From Chloroflexota bacterium (GTDB taxonomy: Bacteria > Chloroflexota > Dehalococcoidia > Lucifugimonadales > Lucifugimonadaceae), in assembly GCA_027624075.1 (NCBI GenBank), contig JAQBUH010000003.1, positions 1 to 64,000 on the forward strand: a DNA stretch of 64,000 nt. Reading direction: 5' to 3'. The position numbers and the translations under genes were made by a program. The notes under the pieces are model-generated. The model worked only from the letters and a program-made list of their open reading frames with translations, did no database searches and was not told the origin of the DNA. Within the stretch, counting starts at the first letter, position 1. The number at the start of each line of letters is the position of its first letter. Shown here in pieces: positions 44,901-53,560 of the stretch.

Positions 44901-46298
44901 CCGCGGAATGCCCTCTTCCCAGTGCTCCTGCACAACGCGTGAGCCGGGTGCCGCGTTGTCTTCAAGCCACTCTGACGCCGCCTGTCCTGGGTGAGGGCCG
45001 GAGTAGACCGACATGAAGGAGAGCACGTAGTGGCCGGTGAAGACGAGCATCACGACGGCGGGCGCTGCTACCAGATACCGGCGCCGCGGCCAGACCGCCG
45101 TCAGCACGTCTCCGGCCCAGAGCAGTGTGCGGGCGCCGTACAGCACAAGGAACGGCACGAGCGGCGCCATGTAGCGCATGAACTTCACGTCGAACCAGCC
45201 GGTGATGAGCAGATAGGGAATGACCCAGGCCAGGACCACGAGGTCAACTTTGCGGCGTCCGAACCATGCGAACGCGATACCGGCTAACAGCCCTGCCCAG
45301 ACGACGATGCCCATCGCCGGTCCCAGCCCCCAGAAGCCAAGCTGGAAGACCTGGTACCAGTAGCGCGGCGTGTCTGCGTACTGCCGGGTGAACGGCCAGT
45401 CGTTGATGCGCCGCACCATCTCGCTCTGGTCGCGGATGTTTCCGAGGAATGTGTCGAAGTCCAGGAACATGTACGGCTGCGTGATCAGCACTGTCACCAG
45501 TGCGACCGCGCTGGCGAGCAGCAACCCTCTGAATGCCTGCCATTGCCGGATTGCGGCTGCGGACGACCGCCAGCCCTGGGAGTCGAACGCGTCGCCCGGT
45601 TTCGAGAAGGCGTAGATGGCGAAGCTGGCAAGCACGGCCACTCCCAGCGGCGCAACTGAGAACTTGGTCGCAAACCCGAGACCGGCCATCAGGCCGACGA
45701 GCACAGCGTCAGCCGCCCGGCCCTGGTAGGCGAACCGGACTGCGAAGAAGACGGTTGCGACGATGAACGTCGCCATCAGCGCGTCGACTGCGAAGAAGTG
45801 GGAGAGCTGGATGTTTATCACCGCCAGCGAGATCATTCCTGCGGCAAGGAACCCTGTCCTGCGGGAGAACCACCGTGAGCCGATCAGGTATACGAGCGCG
45901 ACCGTCACGGTGTCTGCGAGCGCGGATAGGACGCGGCCGGGGAAGCGCAGGTCGAACAGGTTGAGGTCGTCTTTGAGGAAAAGCTGCGCGCCGTACTGCA
46001 CCGACTTCAGCATGTAGTGCGGCAGGCTGCCCCAGTTGAACGATCCGGGGTTGAGCGGACTCTCCTTCGTGAACAGCGTGTCAAGCTCGCCGGACTCAGG
46101 GAACTCGATCTGCTCGACCTGGAACAGGAAGGCGCGCTCGTCCGGGTGGAACAGTCCGCCCTGGTCCCAGTTGATCCCGTACAGGCGCAGCGCCAGCGCG
46201 AGCGAGAGTAGCGCGAAGAGGCCGACCGCGACTCTGTTGCGATTGAGCCACGAGTCCGGCGACGCTGGGTTGTGTTTTGGGCTGACTTGGACGGTCAT
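41955..46298 (-). CDS. Fused glycosyltransferase 39-like / DUF2298 (Chlor_Arch_YYY) membrane protein
   Basis: A 1447-aa polytopic membrane protein. Residues about 15-480 resemble a GT39/ArnT dolichyl-phosphate-mannose-type transferase: W-D-Q-G-G-L-F-H-P-D-E-R (about 49-60) carries the acidic active-site loop of GT-C enzymes. After a beta-rich region (about 480-650), residues about 655-1447 form a second membrane domain, DUF2298, with the defining Y-L-N-Y-Y-Y-F-G-Q-F (about 812-821) and G-S-Q-G-N-E-I-T-E-F-P (about 940-950). DUF2298 is known mainly from Chloroflexi and archaea. It probably transfers a lipid-linked sugar to extracytoplasmic targets. Confidence 0.88.
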   Translation of the reverse strand: MTVQVSPKHNPASPDSWLNRNRVAVGLFALLSLALALRLYGINWDQGGLFHPDERAFLFQVEQIEFPESGELDTLFTKESPLNPGSFNWGSLPHYMLKSVQYGAQLFLKDDLNLFDLRFPGRVLSALADTVTVALVYLIGSRWFSRRTGFLAAGMISLAVINIQLSHFFAVDALMATFIVATVFFAVRFAYQGRAADAVLVGLMAGLGFATKFSVAPLGVAVLASFAIYAFSKPGDAFDSQGWRSSAAAIRQWQAFRGLLLASAVALVTVLITQPYMFLDFDTFLGNIRDQSEMVRRINDWPFTRQYADTPRYWYQVFQLGFWGLGPAMGIVVWAGLLAGIAFAWFGRRKVDLVVLAWVIPYLLITGWFDVKFMRYMAPLVPFLVLYGARTLLWAGDVLTAVWPRRRYLVAAPAVVMLVFTGHYVLSFMSVYSGPHPGQAASEWLEDNAAPGSRVVQEHWEEGIPRVPGLTFVHEQLELYNQDNLDKFVRVTDSLATSDYLVLFSNRLYGTLPRLPERYPISSEYYARLFDGSLGYELVFANTRPVQSLGVTYREDQFARVSFDPPANFEQPTGSLLTVAPGWADESFSVYDHPQVLIFANAGRLNSTAMLQEIGLGTPVLQPDQLGRQVGLLLDEDDLARQRSGGTWTDLAFLRNLPEGASWLVWLIAVEMFALFALPLSFVLFRPFPDRGYLLAKPLGLLIAATVTWLLASAGILEFGFGGALAGLLALGALSGFAVWRRGPEMAEFFRTRKRLILFSEVLFLLAFMSFLAIRFANPDLWHPFRGGEKPMDFAYLNAVARSSVMPPFDPWFAGGYLNYYYFGQFLVADMIRITGIVPSIAYNLAVPLLFAFTFGAAFSVVYNLTSLTLVSRVGAAAASRARSPLIAGVAGGVLVAVAGNIDGLVQVWEGVRRAVADNVPAGTFDYWRSSRMFESGSQGNEITEFPFFSFLFADLHAHMIAIPFAILALALTLAVFLRASEHEALWQRWGRLAALGIVVGALRIINAWDFPTQLLLAGGAVLVGELFIQRKPLSARLAGGLLKWIFVAAAGYVVYLPFHTNFELFNNGVLRSDFQTPLWRFFAIHSIFLLVILSWVFFEIRDRVPAVRAWAGRYSEENNAPAWVAPFVLVALSAAVLTFAFTQWGTVAFTAVLALAVMVAALSVYRSGQPGGRYVLAASGIVVMAMALGAGVDIFTVKDDIGRMNTVFKFYLQAWWLLALASGYFLWLMWSAGRFSLRGLGVRRSAWMTGVAALAIGVLIYPVLGTNVRIRDRFNTTETGLDGIAYMETAVQFERGQDGVVTPLNLSDDLAAIEWLQRNVDGSPLIVEGITDLYRWGGRVSIYTGLPAVIGWDWHQRQQRVNYAWAVTDRRRQVDSFYRTTSLTEAVELLDRYDVRYVYVGELERITYPASGIEKFGRMAAFGLTPVYAAGPVTIYEYISTQTASR

Positions 46299-46687
46299 CT
46301 GGGCCGATTTGGAGTAGGCGAGTGCGTTCGGATCATCGATATTAACCGTCGTGAGCCATGTGCCGCCGCTGTGCCAACTCAGCTTATTCGGGTCGCATTG
46401 TCTCGTGACAGTGCAAAATGCGCCCGGTTCGGCCCGTCCAAGCGTGCGGGAGCCAATCGCCCCGGCCTCGTCCCCAACTGGTCCGCACCTGGGTGTATAC
46501 GCCAGAACAGACCTGCCCAGACGTGCCTGTGTCCGGTTGAGTCATCCCCGGCTCATGGGGTAATCACGAAAAGCGTGAGTCCGAATTGACCCTTGCTAAT
46601 AGCGCCATTAGTCTGGATCGTCCGGCTCGGCCCGCGCCCCCGGAAACTTCATGCGGCGGACACTTCAAACACAGTCAGCGAGACCAT
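46299..46687. other. Divergent promoter region, no gene recognised
   Basis: About 390 bp between the divergent YYY and M16 genes. No copy of the dispersed repeat, no tRNA and no recognisable protein. A weak sigma70-like pair TTGACC (46586-46591) and TAGTCT (46609-46614), 17 bp apart and facing M16, is compatible with a promoter but unproven. Confidence 0.4.
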
Positions 46688-47983
46688 ATGGCAGATCAAG
46701 GTTCGAACAGCAGTCTTATGCCTTTTGAGCGCACGGTACTGAAAAACGGACTGCGTGTTCTAACCAGTACGCTCCCGTACACGAATGCGGTAAGCATTAA
46801 CTTCCTGTTCGGCGCCGGGTCCCGGTACGAGGTCGACGGCATCATCGGCGCATCCCACCTGTTTGAGCACATGCTGTTCAAAGGCACGAAGAGCAGGCCC
46901 ACTCCGCGGGACATCTCCGAGGTTGTGGAAGGTGTTGGCGGCGCGCTGAACGCCTTCACAGACCGGGAGTTGACCGGCTACTGGTGCCGTCTCGCCAAGC
47001 CGAACTACCGCGAGGGCATCGACCTGCTGGCCGATATGGTCCGCAACTCGCTGATGCGGCAGGCTGATATCGACCGCGAGAAGCAGGTTGTCTACGAGGA
47101 GATCCGTGCGACGAATGACTCTCACGCAGGGCGAGCCGGGATGGTGCTTGAGGAAGCTCTCTGGCCGGACCAGCCGCTTGGCCGTGACGTCGCGGGGACC
47201 ATCGAGACGGTCGGCGCGATCACCCGCGAGGCGATGCTCGAATACCTGCACACGCAGTATGTGGCGTCGAACACGGTGATCGCGATCGCCGGGAATATCC
47301 TGCACCTGGACATCGTCCACCAGCTGGAAGACCTTCTTGGTAGTCTGCCGGACGGCACGCCGCTGCCTATGAGCCGCTTCGAAGACAAGCTGGACGGTCC
47401 TGTGGCGCGCGTGGAAAACAGGCCGACTGAGCAGGCGCACCTTGCCATAGGCCTGCACGGGCTCTCGATGAAGGATGACGACCGTCACGCGCTTGGACTG
47501 CTTTCTGTGATCTTGGGCGAGTCTATGAGCAGCAGGCTCTTCGAGGAGGTCCGCGAGAAGCGCGGCCTGGCGTACGACATCCACAGCTCTATCCACGCGC
47601 TGACCGACACCGGAGTCGTGGTGATCGAGTCCGGGATCGACCCGGCGCGCGTCAGTGAGGCGGTCCCCGTGATCATCCAGGAAATCGCACGAACGCGTGA
47701 GGGCGTGACGGAGAAGGAGTTCTCGCAGGCCAAGGAGCTGAGCAAGGGGCGCATGCTGCTCCGGATGGAGGAGAGCCGCGTGGTTGCAGGCTTCCTGGGC
47801 GGTCAGGAGCTGTTGAAAGGCGAGGTGCGGACCGTGGAACAGGTGATCGAGGATATCGACGCGGTCCAGATAGAGGACATCGCACGGGTGGCACAGCGCG
47901 TGATCATGCCGGGGAAGATGGCGCTTTCGATGGTCGGCCCGTTCGAAGACCCTGAGCCGTTCCAGAAGGCGATGACATTCTGA
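46688..47983 (+). CDS. M16 family zinc metallopeptidase (insulinase/PqqL-like)
   Basis: A 431-aa single-chain M16 peptidase. The inverted zinc motif is H-L-F-E-H (HxxEH, about 56-60) in GASHLFEHMLFKGTKSRP, with the downstream Glu in E-E-I-R-A-T-N-D-S-H. The C-terminal half holds the second M16 domain with R-E-K-R-G-L-A-Y-D (about 294-302). ATG 46688 (MADQGSNSS) is chosen; an in-frame GTG/ATG to 46586 adds a non-conserved stretch. Probably cytoplasmic or periplasmic peptide degradation. Faces the repeat at 47996. Confidence 0.92.
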   Translation: MADQGSNSSLMPFERTVLKNGLRVLTSTLPYTNAVSINFLFGAGSRYEVDGIIGASHLFEHMLFKGTKSRPTPRDISEVVEGVGGALNAFTDRELTGYWCRLAKPNYREGIDLLADMVRNSLMRQADIDREKQVVYEEIRATNDSHAGRAGMVLEEALWPDQPLGRDVAGTIETVGAITREAMLEYLHTQYVASNTVIAIAGNILHLDIVHQLEDLLGSLPDGTPLPMSRFEDKLDGPVARVENRPTEQAHLAIGLHGLSMKDDDRHALGLLSVILGESMSSRLFEEVREKRGLAYDIHSSIHALTDTGVVVIESGIDPARVSEAVPVIIQEIARTREGVTEKEFSQAKELSKGRMLLRMEESRVVAGFLGGQELLKGEVRTVEQVIEDIDAVQIEDIARVAQRVIMPGKMALSMVGPFEDPEPFQKAMTF

Positions 47984-47995
47984 GCGCGGCTCCTT

Positions 47996-48073
47996 TTGTC
48001 ATTCTGAGCTTGACTCAGAATCTCTCGGCTAACCGGCTTCCTGAGAGATGCTGCATCATGTTCAGCATGACAG
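47996..48073. repeat. Dispersed repeat copy, two-armed
   Basis: TTGTCATTCTGAGCTTGACT followed by CAGAATCTCTCGGCTAACCG and an opposing arm CCTGAGAGATGCTGCATCAT with TTCAGCATGACAGG. It begins 12 bp after the M16 stop, so the hairpin may also serve as its transcription terminator. Confidence 0.75.
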
Positions 48074-48167
48074 GCTCCCCTCCGAGAAGTCCGGGGTGAC
48101 ACACTTCGACCAGCTCAACTTGGCGGTAGCAATCAGGTGACTTCCAGGTGACAGACAGGTAACAACT

Positions 48168-50171
48168 GTGAACGACGGAAACATCCAGAATGTCACCGTT
48201 ATCGGCGCCGGCCTCATGGGCCACGGCATTGCGCTCGAGTTCGCCGCGCACGGCCTCAATGTGCGGCTTGTCGACCAGACAGACGGTGCGCTGGACGCCG
48301 CCAGGCTACGGATCGACCTCGGACTGGACCTGCTCACCGAAGCCGGGTTGCTGGCCGCAGACGCCCACGACGCGGCGCGCTCCCGGATCGCATACTCGAC
48401 CAATCTCGCCGCCGCGTCCGCCAACGCAGACCTCATTCTCGAAGCGGTGTTCGAGGACCTGGACCTGAAGCGCATGCTGCTCTCTGAAGCCGCGTCTGCC
48501 GCGCCCAAGCACGCCATCTTCAGCAGCAACACATCGTCATTCATGCCGTCGCAACTTGCGGACGCGACAGGCCGCCCGGACCGCTTCGCCATCGCCCACT
48601 ACTTCAACCCGCCATACCTTCTGCCGCTTGTCGAGATCGTCCCCGCGCAAGAGGCAGGCTCGCATGTGATCGAGACGCTCCGCGCGCTCTACCTGCGCCT
48701 CGGCAAACGGCCGGTCGTTATCCGCAAGGCGCTCCCCGGCTTTATCGCGAACCGTTTGCAGGCCGCTCTCAGCAGGGAGGCCGGGGCGCTTGTGCAACGA
48801 GGCATTGCGACCCCGCAGGATATCGACTCCGTGATCAAGCACGGCTTTGGCCGCAGGCTTGCGGTGGCCGGGCCGTTCGAGGTCTGGGAACAGATCGGCT
48901 GGGACCTGGTCTCGACGATTGCCGGTGAGCTTTTCGCCGAGATCGACAACAGCGAAGGGCCTTCGCAACTGATGATCGACGCCGTGGCGCGTGGCGACCT
49001 GGGGGTTAAGACCGGCCGCGGGATGTATGAGTGGACGCCTGAGAGCGCTGAGGCGTTGAGGCTGCGGATCGGACGGGCGCTGATCCGCCTTGCGCAGCTT
49101 GAGGCTGGCGCAGCCGGGTCTTCTGCGGAAGTCTTCGCCCCATCCGAGACGGGCCGACGATCTGACCAACAAGAGTCAGGCACGCCTTCTGAGACACAGT
49201 CCGGAGATAACCTCCCGTCGCGAGCCAGCCAGCGCTCTGATCCGTCAAGAAAAATAACGATCGTCGGCGCAGGGCTCATGGGCCACGGCATTGCGCTCGA
49301 GTTCGCCGCGCACGGTCACACCGTCACCATCAACGACGTGAGCGAGCAGCTGCTAGAGACGGCGTTTGAGCGGTGCGAGCAAGGCCTCAGGCTTTTAGCG
49401 AGCGCAGGCCGAATCTCGCCTGCGGAGATCGCTCCGGCGCTGTCCCGCATCAGCGCGTCCGCCGACCTTGCCACCGCGGTCGCAGACGCCGATCTCGTGA
49501 TCGAGGCCACGTCCGAAGACTTCGCTCTCAAGCGGCGCATCTTTGCTGAGTTGGACAGGCTCTGCCCTCCCCACACCATCCTGCTCAGCAACACGTCCAC
49601 CTTCTTGCCGAGCGCCATCGGCGAGGACACTGACCGCGCAGACCAAATCGCGGGCGGCCACTACTTCAATCCGGGGTATCTGCTTCCCGGCGTCGAGGTC
49701 ATCCGTGGGCCGCAGACCTCACAGGAGACGATCGACACCGTTGTCACCCTGCTCGAATCCATTGGCAAACGGCCTGTTGTTGTGCGGCAGGAGATACAGG
49801 GGTTCATCGTCAACCGGCTGCAGGCGGCGATGTTCAGGGAGGCGCTGCACATAGTCGGGGCCGGCGTCGCGACCGCTCCAGAGATTGACGAGGTGGTCCG
49901 CTCAAGCTTTGGCAGACGGCTCTCGGTCGCAGGGACGTTCGAGCTGCGGGAGCTTATTGGCCTCGACCTGGCGCTCGACATCAGCCGCCAGATCATCCCG
50001 TCGCTCGACAACTCAAGGACAATCCCTGCGGTGCTTTCAGACATGGTCCGCGCGCGAGACCTTGGCACAAAGACGGGCCGCGGCTTTTACGACTGGACAC
50101 CCGAAACCGCCGAGGCCCTGCGCCTGCGTATCGCCACCGCCCTGGCAGACATGGCAGGCTGGCCGGGGTAA
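48168..50171 (+). CDS. Tandem-duplicated 3-hydroxyacyl-CoA dehydrogenase
   Basis: A 667-aa protein with two complete 3HCDH units, each a NAD-binding Rossmann domain and a helical C-domain, but no enoyl-CoA hydratase. Unit 1 (about 1-300) opens VTVIGAGLMGHGIALEFAAH; unit 2 (about 362-665) opens ITIVGAGLMGHGIALEFAAH. Both have the catalytic H-Y-F-N-P motif and the K-T-G-R-G-x-Y-x-W-T-P end. A linker of about 60 residues (PSETGRRSDQQESG) joins them. It oxidises (S)-3-hydroxyacyl-CoA. Start GTG 48168. Bases 48213-48253 and 49275-49315 are identical. Confidence 0.92.
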   Translation: MNDGNIQNVTVIGAGLMGHGIALEFAAHGLNVRLVDQTDGALDAARLRIDLGLDLLTEAGLLAADAHDAARSRIAYSTNLAAASANADLILEAVFEDLDLKRMLLSEAASAAPKHAIFSSNTSSFMPSQLADATGRPDRFAIAHYFNPPYLLPLVEIVPAQEAGSHVIETLRALYLRLGKRPVVIRKALPGFIANRLQAALSREAGALVQRGIATPQDIDSVIKHGFGRRLAVAGPFEVWEQIGWDLVSTIAGELFAEIDNSEGPSQLMIDAVARGDLGVKTGRGMYEWTPESAEALRLRIGRALIRLAQLEAGAAGSSAEVFAPSETGRRSDQQESGTPSETQSGDNLPSRASQRSDPSRKITIVGAGLMGHGIALEFAAHGHTVTINDVSEQLLETAFERCEQGLRLLASAGRISPAEIAPALSRISASADLATAVADADLVIEATSEDFALKRRIFAELDRLCPPHTILLSNTSTFLPSAIGEDTDRADQIAGGHYFNPGYLLPGVEVIRGPQTSQETIDTVVTLLESIGKRPVVVRQEIQGFIVNRLQAAMFREALHIVGAGVATAPEIDEVVRSSFGRRLSVAGTFELRELIGLDLALDISRQIIPSLDNSRTIPAVLSDMVRARDLGTKTGRGFYDWTPETAEALRLRIATALADMAGWPG

Positions 50172-50272
50172 CGCCGGGCAGTCCTCATCGCCGGGCAGTG
50201 GTAATCTCAGTCGCGCCCTTATCGCTTCTCGCACCCTCACTCGCCATCGCCATCTAAGGACCATCCAAACCA

Positions 50273-52834
50273 GTGACCACTCCAGAATCGCCCTATCGCC
50301 TGCCACGCCCGGTAATCCCCTCACGCTACGAGATCACGCTCGAACCCGACCTCGAAAACGCCAGTTTCACCGGCACGGTCGCCATTGAGGTCGATATCAA
50401 CGAAACGGTCTCCGAGATCTGGCTCAACGCCGCCGAGCTGGAGATCCACAACACATCGATTGAGCCGGCCGGCGGCGTTGCCGTTGACGCAACCGAGATA
50501 AAACTCCACGAAAAAGAGGAGCGTGCGCAGATCACGCTGGCCAGCGCCGTCTCTCCCGGGAGCTACATCCTCCGTGCGTCGTTCACAGGCATCCTCAACG
50601 ACAAGCTGCGCGGCTTCTACCGATCGAAGTTCACAGACGCCTCGGGCAAAGAGCGTCTAATAGCCACGACGCAGTTCGAGAGCACAGACGCCCGTCGCGC
50701 CTTCCCGTGCTTCGACGAGCCTGACTTCAAGGCCGTCTACGGCGTAACGCTCATCGTCCCCGAAGACCTGTTCGCCGTCTCGAACGGCCCGCTCATCAGC
50801 GAAACCCCGGCCGGCAACGGCAAGAAGACCGCCGTCTTTGGCGACACGATGAAGATGTCGACATACCTCGTGGCGTTCATCGTCGGCCCGTTTGAGGCGA
50901 CCGACCCTGTTGACGTAGACGGCGTGCCGCTGCGCATCGTCCACCCGATTGGCAAAGGTCACCTCACCGCGTACGCGCTCAAGGCCGGGGCGCACTCGCT
51001 CCGTTACTTCACCGACTACTACGGGATCGCCTATCCCGGTCAGAAGCTCGACATGATCGCCGTCCCGGACTTCGCATTTGGCGCCATGGAGAACCTGGGC
51101 TGCATCACGTATAGGGAGGTCCTGCTGCTCGTAGATGAGACACGCTCAACGCAGCCCGAGATGATGCGCATCGCAGACGTCGTCGCGCACGAGATCGCTC
51201 ACATGTGGTTCGGCGACCTTGTCACAATGCGCTGGTGGAACGGCATCTGGCTCAACGAGGCTTTCGCAACCTTCATGGCGACCGCCGCCACAGACGCCTT
51301 CAACCCGGAGTGGCACCGCTGGGACCAGTTCTCGCTCGACCGCTCTGCGGCGTTCGACGTCGACTCACTGGACAAGACGCGCCCGATCGAGGTCGAGGTC
51401 AACTCGCCGCAGGACGCAGACGCCATGTTCGACCTCCTCACGTACGAGAAGGGCGGCTCTGTGCTGCGGATGCTGGAACAGTACCTTGGCGAGGACCGGT
51501 ACAGGGACGGCATCCGGCACTACCTCGACAAGCACCAGTACGCCAACACCGAGACGTCCGACCTGTGGGACGCCATCGAGCATGTGACGGGCGGGCCTGC
51601 CCGCAGTGTGATGGACTCGTGGATCTTCCAGCGCGGCTACCCGCTCGTGAGCGTCGAGGCGTCCGGAGCAGTCCTCACGCTCACACAGCAGCGCTTCCGC
51701 TACACGGCGGTCGAAGGCGGCGACGAAACGCTCTGGCAGGCGCCGGTTGTGCTTCGCTACTCGACCGGCGGGTCCGTCCACGAAGACCGCGTGCTGCTCA
51801 CAGAGCGGACTACGCAGGTGACCCTGAAGGGTGAGCCGGACTGGCTTGTCACAAACGCGGGTGGCAGCGGCTTCTACAGGGTTCGCTACTCGCCGGACCT
51901 CTTGCAGGCACTCGCCCCGCAGATGCAGACGGAGCTCAAGCCGATAGAGCGTTACGGCCTCGTTGACGACACGCGCGCCGCCATGATCTCCGGAGCAACG
52001 TCCGCTGCTGATTTCCTGGAGTTCGCAAAGGGCTTCGAAGACGAGACCGACCTCGATGTCTGGTCTGTGCTGATGGCGGGACTCGGGCTGATCGACGCGC
52101 TGGTCGACGGAGCGCCTCGTGACAACCTGCGTGAGACGCTGGCAGGGCTTTACGGCGCGGCGCTGAACAGGCTCGGCTGGGAGCCGCGTCCAGGCGACTC
52201 CGCTCGCGAGACTGAGCTGCGCGGCGCACTGATCGGGGCGATGGGCGCTGGCGCCAGAGACGCAGACGCCATCCGGCGAAGCAGGGACCTGCACGCGAAG
52301 TACCTGGAAGACCCTTCGAGCATCGAGCCCAACATCGCCGCAGCGGTCGCCAGGGTCGTTGCGTCGAATGGCACTGCCGACGACTACGCGGTGTTCACGC
52401 AACGTTTCAAGAACGCGACTACGCCGCAGGAGGAGCGCCGTTACCAGACACAGCTCGGCGCATTCCCGGGCGAGGCAGAGATCGCCAGCACGCTGAAGAT
52501 GACGTTGAGCGGCGAGGTCCGCACGCAGGACGCTCCGTACCTGCTGGGCTTTGCGCTGGCGAACCGCTATCAGGGGACGCAGGCCTGGGAGTTCGTTAAA
52601 GAGAACTGGGACGAGTTGGTGAAGGCGTTCCCGGACAACTCGATCGTGCGCATGGCAGGCGGCATCCGGGCGTTCAACAAGCCGGAGATTGCCGCAGACG
52701 TTGCGGCGTTCTTCGAGACGCACAAGGTGCCGACGGGTGAGCTGACGATGCAGCAGCACCTCGAAAGGCTGAGAGTGAACGTGGCGCTGCGAGCACGCGA
52801 GTCAGCGAGCCTGGAGAAGCTGCTGGGCGGATAG
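50273..52834 (+). CDS. pepN: M1 family aminopeptidase N
   Basis: An 853-aa M1 metallopeptidase. The N-terminal beta domain is followed by the exopeptidase motif F-G-A-M-E-N (about 267-272). The zinc site is H-E-I-A-H-M-W-F-G-D (HEXXH, about 305-314), with the third ligand Glu in W-L-N-E-A-F-A (about 325-331). The C-terminal ERAP1-like helical domain occupies about 520-840. Start GTG 50273. Cytoplasmic removal of N-terminal residues from peptides. Monocistronic, with a weak GC-rich inverted structure before it. Confidence 0.95.
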   Translation: MTTPESPYRLPRPVIPSRYEITLEPDLENASFTGTVAIEVDINETVSEIWLNAAELEIHNTSIEPAGGVAVDATEIKLHEKEERAQITLASAVSPGSYILRASFTGILNDKLRGFYRSKFTDASGKERLIATTQFESTDARRAFPCFDEPDFKAVYGVTLIVPEDLFAVSNGPLISETPAGNGKKTAVFGDTMKMSTYLVAFIVGPFEATDPVDVDGVPLRIVHPIGKGHLTAYALKAGAHSLRYFTDYYGIAYPGQKLDMIAVPDFAFGAMENLGCITYREVLLLVDETRSTQPEMMRIADVVAHEIAHMWFGDLVTMRWWNGIWLNEAFATFMATAATDAFNPEWHRWDQFSLDRSAAFDVDSLDKTRPIEVEVNSPQDADAMFDLLTYEKGGSVLRMLEQYLGEDRYRDGIRHYLDKHQYANTETSDLWDAIEHVTGGPARSVMDSWIFQRGYPLVSVEASGAVLTLTQQRFRYTAVEGGDETLWQAPVVLRYSTGGSVHEDRVLLTERTTQVTLKGEPDWLVTNAGGSGFYRVRYSPDLLQALAPQMQTELKPIERYGLVDDTRAAMISGATSAADFLEFAKGFEDETDLDVWSVLMAGLGLIDALVDGAPRDNLRETLAGLYGAALNRLGWEPRPGDSARETELRGALIGAMGAGARDADAIRRSRDLHAKYLEDPSSIEPNIAAAVARVVASNGTADDYAVFTQRFKNATTPQEERRYQTQLGAFPGEAEIASTLKMTLSGEVRTQDAPYLLGFALANRYQGTQAWEFVKENWDELVKAFPDNSIVRMAGGIRAFNKPEIAADVAAFFETHKVPTGELTMQQHLERLRVNVALRARESASLEKLLGG

Positions 52835-52857
52835 ACGGGCACAACCGTGAGTCTGAA

Positions 52858-53418
52858 ATGCCAGAGTCGTTATCGTTGTTGAACCCTGGCCGCATACAGC
52901 GCCTTGATGTGATCTCGACACGCCGTCGCTGGCCCGCGCCCCTTCACCTGTTGCTCGCGGCCTTGCTCCCGGTGCTCTCAGTAATGACCGGGCTCGTCGC
53001 CTGCACATCCTCGACCGCGTTGCCAACCGCAACGCCTGAGCCTACCGTCGGCTCACAGTTGCCTACGCTCATCATCGGCGGGGTACTTTTTCCGGAAAGG
53101 CTGTCAGCCGGTGAACTGTTCAGCGTTACGTCCGACTCCGGCGGCGCCGGTCTACCGCAGTTCACACCGACTATTGGCGACCATCTGCGGTCAATCGTCA
53201 GGTATGACACCCAACTGGTGTCAGAATCCTCGGACGGCGTGTTCACCGTGAGCGCCTGGAACGCGAATACAACCGGGGCGTCGTGGGATGTAAGGGCAAA
53301 TGTGCCTTGACAGTACGCCGTTGAAGTGTTCGTCACCGGCGAGAACGGCATCATCACGCAGGCCGGTCCACATTTCTTCACAGGCGGGACGTTATCGTAC
53401 ATTTTGGACGTCGAATAG
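52858..53418 (+). pseudogene. Putative lipoprotein gene interrupted by an in-frame TGA
   Basis: ATG 52858 encodes a signal segment (LLLAALLPVLSVMTGLVAC, about 31-49) ending in a lipobox Cys. A beta-rich domain follows (L-I-I-G-G-V-L-F-P-E-R, then F-T-V-S-A-W-N-A-N-T). After R-A-N-V-P a TGA (53308-53310) interrupts the frame, which then continues Q-Y-A-V-E-V-F-V-T-G-E-N-G to a TAG at 53416-53418, with no frame change. The break most simply reflects a Trp (TGG) or Arg (CGA) codon mutated to a stop. No SECIS-like hairpin follows, so Sec is unlikely. Family unknown. Confidence 0.6.
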
Positions 53419-53560
53419 TCGGGTGAATCGCTCTCAGAAGACCTGACGAACATCGACTACCGCGGCTCTGCGCCGCACCGCCTCTGGCAAAATAGGTTTA
53501 TCCCAGGCGATAACGTGTGCCACACCGCAAAACGCGGCGAGCCGCAGTCAGGAGCCGACA

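Noticed and set aside
79-48073. CRISPR array from the repeated GTCATTCTGAG sequences
   Set aside because: The copies are dispersed over many kilobases, in both orientations, without regular spacers, and no cas genes are present.
53308-53310. Second selenocysteine codon in the lipoprotein gene
   Set aside because: No GGUCU-loop hairpin follows and no known Sec motif surrounds it; a nonsense change is simpler.
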